Below, one piece after another: positions 9,121-16,548 of a DNA stretch of 64,000 nucleotides. The notes beneath the pieces are model-generated. The model worked only from the letters and a program-made list of their open reading frames with translations. It made no database searches and had not been told where the DNA came from. The stretch is from Streptomyces mangrovi (GTDB lineage Bacteria > Actinomycetota > Actinomycetes > Streptomycetales > Streptomycetaceae): positions 124,001-188,000 of the forward strand of contig NZ_FOSG01000006.1 of the NCBI RefSeq assembly GCF_900114215.1. Direction: 5' to 3'. The translations under genes were made by a program, and so were the position numbers. The number at the start of each line of letters is the position of its first letter. The stretch's first letter is position 1.

Positions 9121-9158
9121 CACACCCGCACACCCGCACACCGGCACACCCGCACACC
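9121..9158. repeat. Short tandem CACACCCG-type repeat
   Basis: About five imperfect 8-base units (CACACCCG and CACACCGG variants) in the leader of the DUF1330 gene, ending ~30 bases before its start codon. Probably a slippage product. Confidence 0.7.
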
Positions 9159-9189
9159 GACGCGCCGACACGGCGGCAAGGAGATCCCC

Positions 9190-9585
9190 ATGGCCATCGA
9201 CCCCACGGGAGCCGACCTCAAGCGCATGCTGGCCGAGGACCCCGGCGGCCCGGTCGTCATGCTCAATCTGCTGCGCTTCGCCCCGGACGGCCGGACCTCG
9301 TACGGGCAGTACGCGCGGCACCTGGCGGACCGCTTCCTGGAGCGCTACGGCGCCGAGGTGCTCTACGCCGGCGACGGCGCCACGGCCCTGGTCGCCGAGG
9401 ACGGACAGGAGTGGGACGCGGTGCTGCTCGTGCGCTACCCCAGCCGGGAGGCGTTCTGCCGTATGGTCGCCGACCCCGAGTACCAGGAGGTCACCGCCCT
9501 GCGCACCCGCGCGCTGACCGAGGCCGTGCTCCAGCCGACCGTCCCGTGGACCTCCCGCGGCGGCTCCTCCACCGGAAAGGACTGA
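9190..9585 (+). CDS. DUF1330 family protein
   Basis: A 131-residue protein with the ferredoxin-like alpha/beta fold of DUF1330: VVMLNLLRF (~24-32), a central VLLVRYPSREAFCRMVADPEYQEV segment (~80-103) and a C-terminal helix. ATG 9190 follows AAGGAG by 6 bases. Members are small, cytoplasmic and of uncertain function, possibly dimeric enzymes. It stands alone, with tandem repeats in its leader and the HNH endonuclease gene downstream. Confidence 0.85.
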   Translation: MAIDPTGADLKRMLAEDPGGPVVMLNLLRFAPDGRTSYGQYARHLADRFLERYGAEVLYAGDGATALVAEDGQEWDAVLLVRYPSREAFCRMVADPEYQEVTALRTRALTEAVLQPTVPWTSRGGSSTGKD

Positions 9586-9651
9586 CGAGCGGCCGGGCCC
9601 GTCCACGTGTTCCCCGGCGCGGCCCGGCCCGGACATGGCACCGTGGCCGCC

Positions 9652-10581
9652 GTGACGAGGCACGTGGCGACGGAGGACGAACTGCTGTCCGCGCTGGCGG
9701 GATTGAGGCGGGCGACCGTCGCAGGACGGCGCGCACCGCACAAACCGCTCCTGCTGCTGTGGCTGCTGGGCCGCTTCGCGGCCACCGGCAGCACGGCGGT
9801 GGCCTACGACGAGGCCGAGGAGCCGGTCGGCCGCATGATCGACGACTACGGCCCTCCGGCCCGGTCCACCGACCGCGTCGCGATGCCCTTCGTGCACCTG
9901 GAACGCACCCTGTGGGATCCGCGGGACGCCGACGGCCGCCCCATACCCGCCTCGGCCCACGAGCGCGGCTCCTGGCTACGCGCCCGGGGCGCGACCGGAC
10001 GGCTGCACGCGACCGTCGAGCGACTCCTGGCCGACCCCGGCACCCTGGCCTCCGCCGCCCGGCTCCTGCTGGACCTCCACTTCACCCCGGCCCTCGGACC
10101 CGCCATCCGCGCCGACGCCGGGCTGGATCTGACGGCCGTGGAGGAGACCGCCCTCACCCTCGGGGCGCGAAGGCGCCGCCCGCGCCGACCGGAGTTCACC
10201 CGGCAGGTGCTGCACGCGTACGCCCGTGCCTGCGCGATGTGCGGCTACGACGGGGCGCTGGGCCGCCACCCGGCCGGGCTGGAGGCCGCCCATGTGCGCT
10301 GGCACAGCCAGGACGGCCCGGACGAGCCGTCCAACGGCCTGGCGCTGTGCGCCCTGCACCACGCGCTGTTCGACCTGGGGGCGCTCGGTCTCACCTCGGA
10401 CCTGCGTATCCGCGTCTCCCCCCGCTACACCGCCCGCGGCCCGGCGGGCCGCGCCGTCGAGGCGCTCGACGGCGCCCCGCTGGCCAGGCCCCGCCCCGGA
10501 CGGCCGACGGTCGACCCCGTCTTCGTGAAGTGGCACGACCGCCAGGTCTTCAAGCACGACGGCCGCGCGGCCACCGCCTGA
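9652..10581 (+). CDS. Phosphorothioate-DNA-targeting HNH endonuclease (type IV, SBD-HNH)
   Basis: About 309 residues. The N-terminal half has the sulphur-binding-domain signature APHKPLLLLWLLGRF (~27-41) known from ScoMcrA/SprMcrA-type enzymes that recognise phosphorothioate-modified DNA. The C-terminal half is an HNH nuclease: CAMC and CALH zinc knuckle with H in EAAHVRWH (~213), N in PSNGLALC (~228) and H in CALHHALFD (~236). Such enzymes cut DNA carrying dnd-type sulphur. GTG 9652 is a best guess; the frame opens at 9607 and no start has a good ribosome site. No dnd genes are in the window. Confidence 0.82.
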   Translation: MTRHVATEDELLSALAGLRRATVAGRRAPHKPLLLLWLLGRFAATGSTAVAYDEAEEPVGRMIDDYGPPARSTDRVAMPFVHLERTLWDPRDADGRPIPASAHERGSWLRARGATGRLHATVERLLADPGTLASAARLLLDLHFTPALGPAIRADAGLDLTAVEETALTLGARRRRPRRPEFTRQVLHAYARACAMCGYDGALGRHPAGLEAAHVRWHSQDGPDEPSNGLALCALHHALFDLGALGLTSDLRIRVSPRYTARGPAGRAVEALDGAPLARPRPGRPTVDPVFVKWHDRQVFKHDGRAATA

Positions 10582-10668
10582 ACCACCACCTGAACCACCG
10601 CGGACACCGGCGGGTACGAGCCGGCGCGGAGACGGCGGACGGGGGAGCGGACGGGGGGAAGCGGGCGC

Positions 10669-10693
10669 GCATGCGGAGCCCCTGAACGGGTAC
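10669..10693 (+). promoter_or_regulatory. SigB-type promoter element
   Basis: GCATG-N14-GGGTAC, a full match to the pattern, ending 72 bases before the ATG of the 68-residue protein gene. Confidence 0.6.
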
Positions 10694-10765
10694 GGCGTCC
10701 TCCTGCACAGGAGAACGACGGCGGTCGCGGACGACCGCGCACGCCACGGAGCCGAGGAGGCCGTC

Positions 10766-10972
10766 ATGACCACCCCCGAGGAGAACCGGCCGAAGACCGA
10801 GAAGACCGATCAGGTCGTCTTCGACGAGCAGGGCCAGGAGTCCGCCCGCCGGGCCGAGGAGGCGAACAAGGACCGCGGGAACGTCGGACGGCAGCTCGAG
10901 GACGCCATGAACGAGGCCGGTATGGACCGCGAGGACCTCACCGGCGAGAAGGGCGAGGGCGGGCGGAGCTAG
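10766..10972 (+). CDS. Small acidic hydrophilic protein, probable stress protein
   Basis: A 68-residue, highly charged protein without hydrophobic segments, rich in E, K, D, G, N and Q, probably poorly structured. ATG 10766 follows GAGGAGG by 5 bases. A full-consensus SigB-type element lies upstream and a strong hairpin follows. No family is recognised; size and composition resemble hydrophilin-like general-stress proteins (inference). Confidence 0.72.
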   Translation: MTTPEENRPKTEKTDQVVFDEQGQESARRAEEANKDRGNVGRQLEDAMNEAGMDREDLTGEKGEGGRS

Positions 10973-11026
10973 CCGCGGAGCCGGCCGTACCACTGCCCGG
11001 CCGCCCCGCAGGCGGCACCGCACACG

Positions 11027-11065
11027 CCCTGGGGGCGCGACCGCTCGGCGGTCGCGCCCCCAGGG
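11027..11065. terminator. Bidirectional terminator
   Basis: Perfect 17-bp stem (11027-11043 with 11049-11065), 5-base loop, between the convergent small-protein and DUF2795 genes. Confidence 0.88.
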
Positions 11066-11083
11066 ATGCCGTACGGGCGGGGC

Positions 11084-11281
11084 TCAGCCCTTGCCGAAGA
11101 CCGCCTTGCTCACATCGTCCGGCCCGTCGAAACGGTCCTTCTTCAGCGACGAGAGCTCCTCGACGACCTCCTTCTCGGTGCCCTTCTCCTCGGCGTTCCG
11201 CACCAGGGACTCGCGGTCGGCGGGGTAGTCCACGCCGCCCAGGGCCTTCTGCAGCTCGATCGGGTTGCTGGTCTTCGCCAT
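11084..11281 (-). CDS. DUF2795 domain protein
   Basis: A 65-residue protein: N-IELQKALGGVDYPADRESLV matches the start of DUF2795, and the rest is a helical charged tail ending VSKAVFGKG. ATG 11281 has AGGAGG 5 bases upstream. It follows the DEAD-box helicase by 60 bases on the same strand and may be co-transcribed with it. A longer DUF2795-like protein is at 58617-59036. These proteins are small, soluble and common in actinobacterial stress loci; the molecular role is unknown. Confidence 0.85.
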   Translation of the reverse strand: MAKTSNPIELQKALGGVDYPADRESLVRNAEEKGTEKEVVEELSSLKKDRFDGPDDVSKAVFGKG

Positions 11282-11341
11282 CGGATCCTCCTGCACGGGG
11301 CTGTACGGGTCCCACCGGGTGCCCCGGCGACCGGGAGCGGG

Positions 11342-12844
11342 TCAGGAGGAGGCGCTGCTCGCCGCACCCGGCGCACGCCGCCCCCGCGCCGGGCGCCCCC
11401 GGCGCCCGCGGGAGGCGCCGCCCCGGCCGGTTGCGCCGCTCCTGCCGGAAGAACCACCCCGGGGCCGCTGGGCCCGCTGGGGCCGCTCGGCGGGCGGCGC
11501 GGCGAGGACCACGGGGACGCCGGAGGGCTCCTTCGCCCCGGTGATCCGGACGAGTTCCTCACCGGTGGAGCGCACCGGGGTGACCCGGGGCGACACACCG
11601 GCGGCGGCCACCATCCGGTCGACCTCGCGGCGCTGCTCGGGGGTGACCAGGGTCACGACGCTGCCGGACTCGCCGGCCCGTGCGGTACGGCCGCCGCGGT
11701 GCAGGTAGTCCTTGTGGTCGGCGGGCGGGTCCACGTTGACGACCAGATCGAGGTTGTCGACGTGGATGCCGCGGGCGGCGACGTTGGTCGCCACCAGGAC
11801 CGTGGCCTGCCCGTCCTTGAACTGCTCCAGTGTGCGGTTGCGCTGGTTCTGCGACTTGCCCCCGTGCAGCGCGCCGGCCCGCACGCCGCTGGCCAGCAGC
11901 CTTTTGACCAGCCGGTCCACGGCGCGCTTGGTGTGCACGAACATGATCACGCGCCCGTCGCGGGCGGCGATGCGCGTGGCGACGGCGTTCTTGTCGTCGG
12001 TGCTCACCCGCAGGATGTGGTGCTCCATCGTGGTGACGGCGCCCGCCGGGGGGTCCACGGAGTGGACCACCGGGTCGGACAGGAAGCGCCGCACCAGCCG
12101 GTCCACGTCGCGGTCCAGGGTGGCGGAGAACAGCATCCGCTGGCCGTCCGGGCGCACCTGGTCCAGCAGAGCGGTGACCTGAGGCAGGAAGCCCATGTCG
12201 GCCATCTGGTCGGCCTCGTCCAGCACGGTGGTGCGCACCTGGTCCAGCCGGCAGTCGCCGCGCTCGACCAGGTCCCTCAGCCGCCCGGGGGTGGCGACGA
12301 CCACCTCGGCGCCGTTCCTGAGCGCGGCGGCCTGGCGGCCGATGGACAGACCGCCCACGACCGTGGCCGTCCGCAGCCGTACGGCCTTCGCGTACGGGGT
12401 GAGGGCGTCGGTGACCTGCTGGGCCAGCTCCCGGGTGGGCACGAGCACCAGGGCCAGCGGGCTGCGCGGCTCGGCGCGGTGTCCGGCGGTGCGGGCGAGC
12501 AGGGCCAGCCCGAAGGCGAGGGTCTTGCCCGAACCGGTCTGCCCGCGGCCCAGGACGTCGCGGCCGCCGAGCGAGTCGGGCAGGGTGGCCGCCTGGATCG
12601 GGAACGGGGCGGTGACGCCCTCGCGCCCCAGGGCCTCCAGCAGCGAGGCGGGCATGTCCAGCTCGGCGAACGAGGCGGCCGGGGGCAGCCCGGGGGTGCC
12701 GGCCGGCGCCATGGGCTCGTCCCGGCGCGGGGCGCTCCTGCGGCCGGGGGCCGTCTTCTGGGCGGGAATCCGCGCGCCGGCCTGGGAGCGGGAGGGACGG
12801 CGGCGGGCCGGGCGGGCGGAACGGGTTCCGGAATTCTGGTTCAC
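11342..12844 (-). CDS. DEAD-box ATP-dependent RNA helicase
   Basis: A 500-residue helicase. The core has the Q motif (FPIQ), Walker A GQTGSGKT (~105), PTRELA, TPGR, the DEAD box VLDEADQM (~210), SAT (FSATL) and motif VI HRGGRTARAG (~383). Both ends are basic extensions rich in R, G and S, typical of RNA-remodelling helicases that bind structured RNA. GTG 12844 is chosen behind AGGAAGG (about 11 bases); the frame is open upstream without a better site. It lies 286 bases downstream of a cold-shock gene in the same direction but with a terminator between, so it has its own promoter. Likely helps ribosome assembly or mRNA unwinding in the cold. Confidence 0.92.
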   Translation of the reverse strand: MNQNSGTRSARPARRRPSRSQAGARIPAQKTAPGRRSAPRRDEPMAPAGTPGLPPAASFAELDMPASLLEALGREGVTAPFPIQAATLPDSLGGRDVLGRGQTGSGKTLAFGLALLARTAGHRAEPRSPLALVLVPTRELAQQVTDALTPYAKAVRLRTATVVGGLSIGRQAAALRNGAEVVVATPGRLRDLVERGDCRLDQVRTTVLDEADQMADMGFLPQVTALLDQVRPDGQRMLFSATLDRDVDRLVRRFLSDPVVHSVDPPAGAVTTMEHHILRVSTDDKNAVATRIAARDGRVIMFVHTKRAVDRLVKRLLASGVRAGALHGGKSQNQRNRTLEQFKDGQATVLVATNVAARGIHVDNLDLVVNVDPPADHKDYLHRGGRTARAGESGSVVTLVTPEQRREVDRMVAAAGVSPRVTPVRSTGEELVRITGAKEPSGVPVVLAAPPAERPQRAQRPRGGSSGRSGATGRGGASRGRRGRPARGRRAPGAASSASS

Positions 12845-13054
12845 GCGGGGTGGGACCTTCCTCGGAGCGGCGCGTGCCGGGGAGGCTCCGCGGCGCTTGA
12901 ACGGGCGGAGAGTCGCGGGAACGAGCCGGTGAAAGAGCGGATCGCGCTGCTGCGCGGAGAGAGCCGGCCGGGCGGGCCGGAGAGGAGCGTACGGCTGGGG
13001 GCGCACGGCGGTGCGGCGAAGTGGCGGTGCGGCCGCGGGCCGGAACGCGGCACG

Positions 13055-13090
13055 AGCCGGGGCCCGCACCCTGTGGTGCGGGCCCCGGCT
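13055..13090 (-). terminator. Terminator after the cold-shock gene
   Basis: Perfect 16-bp stem (13055-13070 with 13075-13090), 4-base loop, ~40 bases past the stop of the cold-shock gene and upstream of the helicase. Confidence 0.85.
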
Positions 13091-13130
13091 TTCATGGTGC
13101 TGCGCGTCGCGTTCGCCGAACGCGGCGAGA

Positions 13131-13334
13131 TCAGGCGGGGAGGATGTTCTCCGCCTGCGGGCCCTTCTGGCCCTGAGTGACGTCGAAGGTGACCTTCTGG
13201 CCCTCGTGGAGCTCGCGGAAGCCCTGGGTGGCGATGTTCGAGTAGTGCGCGAAGACGTCGGCGCCGCCGCCGTCCTGCTGGATGAAACCGAAACCCTTTT
13301 CCGCGTTGAACCACTTCACGGTGCCAGTAGCCAT
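13131..13334 (-). CDS. Cold-shock protein (CspA family)
   Basis: A 67-residue single-domain CspA-type RNA chaperone. RNP1 is KGFGFIQ (~15-21) and RNP2 is DVFAHYS (~27-33); the C-terminus KGPQAENI is characteristic of actinobacterial Csp. ATG 13334 has AGGAGGAG upstream. The gene has a ~150-base leader with two strong hairpins, one followed by a T-rich run, so its expression is probably controlled at RNA level. A GC-rich hairpin ends the transcript. Confidence 0.96.
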   Translation of the reverse strand: MATGTVKWFNAEKGFGFIQQDGGGADVFAHYSNIATQGFRELHEGQKVTFDVTQGQKGPQAENILPA

Positions 13335-13364
13335 ACTTTTTCTCCTCCAGATAGGGGCAGAGCA

Positions 13365-13389
13365 GGAGATCCGCACTGTGCGGATCTCC
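13365..13389 (-). promoter_or_regulatory. Leader hairpin close to the csp ribosome site
   Basis: Two perfect 12-base arms, GGAGATCCGCAC and GTGCGGATCTCC, around one central base. The structure sits ~30 bases upstream of the csp start codon, just before the purine-rich ribosome site, in a position able to influence translation or mRNA stability. Confidence 0.65.
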
Positions 13390-13424
13390 GTGTCGCCGCA
13401 ATGAGACCCCGCCGGAAGAGCCGG

Positions 13425-13463
13425 AAAAACAAAGGCGCCTGAAGGTCACAAACCGTCAGGCGC
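13425..13463 (-). terminator. Terminator-like hairpin inside the csp leader
   Basis: Read on the minus strand: GCGCCTGA, 13-base loop, TCAGGCGC, then CTTTGTTTTT. The stem (13456-13463 with 13435-13442) followed by a T-rich run is the only U-tract hairpin noticed in the window, and it is upstream of the csp coding region, about 100 bases before the start codon. It may act as an attenuator or as a pause site. Confidence 0.55.
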
Positions 13464-13541
13464 GCACAAAGTTCATGGGTACCAAAACTGCAACGGGTCC
13501 AACGTAACACAGATCCGCCCCCGGCGGGCGGGAGGACGGCC

Positions 13542-13574
13542 GGAGGCCGCCCGGCGTCCGGCCGGGCGGCCTCC
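13542..13574 (-). terminator. Terminator after the protease gene
   Basis: Perfect 14-bp stem (13542-13555 with 13561-13574), 5-base loop, 45 bases beyond the protease stop codon. Confidence 0.8.
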
Positions 13575-13618
13575 ACTCCGCGCACTCCCGGGCGCGGTGC
13601 ACAGGGGGTATGGGGTTG

Positions 13619-14794
13619 TCAGGCGGTGTGCAGCGTCAGGCCGTACACCGACAGGATCTCGTTGACCGGCTGGAACCACGTCTCGCCGCCGCCGGAGCAG
13701 TTGCCCCAGCCGCCCGATGTGACGCCCTGGGCCTGGTCGCCGCTGACGAACGAGCCGCCGGAGTCGCCGGGCTCGGCGCAGACGCTGGTCTTGGTCATCT
13801 GGTGGACGGCGCCCTGGCTGTAGTTGACCGTCTCGTTCTTCGCCAGCACCTGGCCGCAGTGCCAGCGGGTCGTGGAGCCGGAGCGGCAGATCGAGGCGCC
13901 GACCGGGGCCTCGGCCGAACCGCGCACCAGGACGTCGGGCACCGTCCCCCAGCCCAGTACCACCGGAACGGTCCACCAGCCGTGGCCGGTCCGCACGAAG
14001 GCGTAGTCGTTGCCCGGGAAGGAAGACCCCTGGAAGGTGCCCATCTGGGAGCCGTCCCAGCCGCGCACCGAGGCCCCGGCCGACCCGCAGTGCCCGGCGG
14101 TGACGAAGCCGCCGTGCACGGAGAAGCCGATGGAGCAGCGGGCGTTGCCGGTGTAGTACGGGTCGCCGCCGACGACGCCGGCGGCGAGGGTGCGCGGCGC
14201 CCCGCCGGCGGTCTCGCGCACCGTCACCGGACCGGCCTTCCGCGCGTCGGCCAGGAAGTCCCGCACCGCGGCGTCGCGTTCGGCCCCCTTCACGAGGTCG
14301 ACCACCACGGTGTTGGCGCGGGGGTCGACATGCCAGCCGCTCACCGCATCCGGGGCCGCCTTCCGCTCCGCCCGGGCGTCGATCCGCTCCTTGGCGGCGT
14401 CCAGTTCCTTCGCGCTGTGCTCGACCACCCGTGCCTCGGCGCCGGCGGCCCGTACGGCGTCGGCTCTGCCGGGGGCGGTCACGCCGACGACCAGCTCGCC
14501 GGAGCGGGCGTCGAACCAGGAGCCGGCGAAGTCGGCGCCCGCGGCCCGCTCGGCTCCGGGGGCCGCCTCCATGGCCGCCGCCTCCTGCCGCAGCCGCTTC
14601 CGGGCCTGACGCTCGGTCAGCTTGAGGTCGCGCTCCATGGCGTCCACCAGTCCCTGCGCGGGTGCGCCGGCGCGGGGTTCGGCCGGGGCGGGGGAGGCGG
14701 GTGAGGCGGAGGCGAGCCCGCTCTCCGTGGCTGTCAGGGCGCCCAGCGCGAGCAGCGCGGACAGGCCCGCGCGCACACCGATCCTGCGTCGCAT
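13619..14794 (-). CDS. Secreted alpha-lytic/streptogrisin-type serine protease (S1)
   Basis: A 391-residue preproprotease. Residues 1-~31 are a signal peptide, ~35-206 a propeptide of the alpha-lytic protease family, and the mature enzyme of ~185 residues begins near VVGGDPYYTGNARCS. The catalytic triad is visible as H in TAGHC (~233), D in GNDYAF and S in GDSGGS. Cysteine pairs as in streptogrisins are present. ATG 14794 follows AAGGAG. Its promoter region contains a -35/-10 pair (14889-14918) and a perfect 14-bp LacI-type operator downstream of it (14860-14873). A hairpin follows the gene. The protease digests extracellular protein. Confidence 0.94.
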   Translation of the reverse strand: MRRRIGVRAGLSALLALGALTATESGLASASPASPAPAEPRAGAPAQGLVDAMERDLKLTERQARKRLRQEAAAMEAAPGAERAAGADFAGSWFDARSGELVVGVTAPGRADAVRAAGAEARVVEHSAKELDAAKERIDARAERKAAPDAVSGWHVDPRANTVVVDLVKGAERDAAVRDFLADARKAGPVTVRETAGGAPRTLAAGVVGGDPYYTGNARCSIGFSVHGGFVTAGHCGSAGASVRGWDGSQMGTFQGSSFPGNDYAFVRTGHGWWTVPVVLGWGTVPDVLVRGSAEAPVGASICRSGSTTRWHCGQVLAKNETVNYSQGAVHQMTKTSVCAEPGDSGGSFVSGDQAQGVTSGGWGNCSGGGETWFQPVNEILSVYGLTLHTA

Positions 14795-14859
14795 GACGGT
14801 TGTTCTCCTTCTGTCGGCTCTACCTGGTGAGGTCGAGGTGGGGTCGGACAGCGGAGACA

Positions 14860-14873
14860 TGAGAGCGCTCTCA
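14860..14873. promoter_or_regulatory. LacI-family operator in the protease leader
   Basis: TGAGAGCGCTCTCA, a perfect 14-bp palindrome. It matches the class of sites bound by Streptomyces LacI-family sugar repressors (the CebR box TGGGAGCGCTCCCA differs at two symmetric positions). It lies ~15 bases downstream of the proposed -10, so a bound repressor would block elongation. Confidence 0.7.
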
Positions 14874-14888
14874 GGTCTGGTCCGGGAG

Positions 14889-14918
14889 AGCGTAGAAGGG
14901 ATCTGGGGGTCATGTCCA
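14889..14918 (-). promoter_or_regulatory. Protease promoter
   Basis: Minus strand TGGACA-N18-TACGCT, close to the HrdB consensus, with transcription expected to start near 14882. Confidence 0.5.
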
Positions 14919-14970
14919 TACCAATGCCTGCGGCGGGCCGTCGGGCCCTCTGACCGCCCGGCCGCCGGGG

Positions 14971-16428
14971 TCAGCCGTCGGTGCGGACCTCGGAGCGGTC
15001 CTGGCCCCACAGGGTGTGGTAGACGCCGGGCCGGTCGGTGCGCCGGTAGGCGTGGGCGCCGAAGTAGTCGCGCTGCGCCTGGGTGAGAGCGGCTGGCAGC
15101 CGGTCGGCTCGCAGGGCGTCGTACGAGGCCAGCGCCGCCGACAGGCCCGGCACGGGGACGCCGTACCGGACGGCGGTGGCCACCACCGCCCGCCACGCCT
15201 CCTGCGCGGCGCCGGTCTCCCCGGCGAACTCCGCGTCGGCCAGCAGCGTGGGCAGTGCCGGGTCCGCGTCGTACGCGGCCCGCACCCGGTCCAGGAAGGC
15301 GGCCCGGATGATGCAGCCGCCGCGCCAGACGGCGGCCACGGTCCCCAGGTCGATGTTCCAGCCGTACTCCTCGCTCGCCGCCCGCATCATGTTCCAGCCC
15401 TGGGCGTAGGAGGTGATCTTCGAGGCGTACAGGGCCTGTTCGACCTGGTCGGCGAAGTGCGCGGCGTCCCGCTCGCCGAGCGGGGGCCGGTGCGGGCCCG
15501 GCAGGCCGGTGGCGGCCTCGCGCAGACCGGTGTGCCCGGACAGGGAGCGGGCGAAGACCGCCTCGGCGATGCCGGAGACCGGCACGCCCAGGTCCAGGGC
15601 GGTCTGCACCGTCCAGCGGCCGGTGCCCTTCTGCTCGGCGGCGTCGGCGACGGCGTCGACGAAGGGCCGCCCGGTGGCCGCGTCGGTGTGGGCCAGCACC
15701 TCGGCGGTGATCCCGACGAGGTAGGAGTCCAGACGCCCGGTGTTCCAGGTGCGGAAGACCTCGGCGGCCCGGGCCGGGGCGTACCCGGCGACGGCGCGCA
15801 GCATGTCGTACGCCTCGGCGATGAGCTGCATGTCGGCGTACTCGATGCCGTTGTGCACCATCTTCACGAAGTGCCCGGCGCCGTCGGGCCCGATGTGCGC
15901 GGTACAGGGCGCGCCGTCGTGAGCCTTCGCGGCGATGTCCTCCAGCAGTGGGCCGAGCGCGGCGTACGCCTCGTCCGAGCCGCCGGGCATGATGCTCGGC
16001 CCGTGCAGGGCGCCCTCCTCGCCGCCGGAGACGCCCGCGCCGACGAAGTGGACGCCGCGCTCGCGCAGCGCCTCCTCGCGGCGGCGGGTGTCGGAGAAGT
16101 GGGCGTTGCCGCCGTCGACGACGATGTCGCCCGGCTCCAGCAGCGGCGCGAACTCCCCGACGACGGCGTCGGTCGCCTCGCCCGCCTTGACCATCACGAC
16201 CAGGCGGCGCGGCCGCTCCAGCGCGGCGACGAACTCCCGCGGCGTCCCGGCGGGCACGAAGTCGCCCTCCTTGCCGAACTCCTCCACCAGCGCCTTCGTC
16301 CGGGCGCCCGTGCGGTTGTGCACGGCGACGGTGTGGCCGTGGCGGGCGAGGTTGCGGGCCAGGTTGCGGCCCATGACGGCGAGTCCGGTGACGCCGATCT
16401 GTGCGGTGCCGCTCATCGCGTCGCTCAT
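14971..16428 (-). CDS. gnd: 6-phosphogluconate dehydrogenase, decarboxylating
   Basis: A 485-residue, full-length enzyme of the ~480-residue dimeric family, converting 6-phosphogluconate to ribulose 5-phosphate with NADPH production. Features: Rossmann start IGVTGLAVMGRNLARNLA (N-terminal), the NRT segment after strand 2, and the substrate/catalytic stretches FVGAGVSGGEEGALHGPS, HFVKMVHNGIEYADMQ and AEQKGTGRWT. ATG 16428 has AGGAGG 7 bases upstream. A SigB-type element within an 18-bp palindrome lies upstream, suggesting that NADPH supply is boosted under stress. Streptomyces usually have another gnd-like gene elsewhere; this may be the stress-induced copy (inference). Confidence 0.96.
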   Translation of the reverse strand: MSDAMSGTAQIGVTGLAVMGRNLARNLARHGHTVAVHNRTGARTKALVEEFGKEGDFVPAGTPREFVAALERPRRLVVMVKAGEATDAVVGEFAPLLEPGDIVVDGGNAHFSDTRRREEALRERGVHFVGAGVSGGEEGALHGPSIMPGGSDEAYAALGPLLEDIAAKAHDGAPCTAHIGPDGAGHFVKMVHNGIEYADMQLIAEAYDMLRAVAGYAPARAAEVFRTWNTGRLDSYLVGITAEVLAHTDAATGRPFVDAVADAAEQKGTGRWTVQTALDLGVPVSGIAEAVFARSLSGHTGLREAATGLPGPHRPPLGERDAAHFADQVEQALYASKITSYAQGWNMMRAASEEYGWNIDLGTVAAVWRGGCIIRAAFLDRVRAAYDADPALPTLLADAEFAGETGAAQEAWRAVVATAVRYGVPVPGLSAALASYDALRADRLPAALTQAQRDYFGAHAYRRTDRPGVYHTLWGQDRSEVRTDG

Positions 16429-16507
16429 GGCGTGCCTCCTGGGAACGCGGGGAACACGGGAAACGCGGTACAAGGCCCGGCGGGGCCGGGAAGGCCCGCG
16501 AGGGTGC

Positions 16508-16535
16508 GGTGTACCCGGGTACACCACTGTGATCC
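16508..16535 (-). promoter_or_regulatory. SigB-type promoter overlapping an 18-bp palindrome
   Basis: Minus strand GGATC-N14-GGGTAC (16511-16535). The -10 part is within GGTGTACCCGGGTACACC (16508-16525), a perfect 18-bp palindrome. About 80 bases upstream of gnd. The palindrome may be a repressor site or simply a product of the duplicated -10. Confidence 0.6.
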
Positions 16536-16548
16536 CCCGAGCCCCCGC

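Noticed and set aside
9121..9158. CRISPR-like short repeats
   Set aside because: Units are 8 bases, directly abutting, without spacers; no cas genes anywhere in the window.
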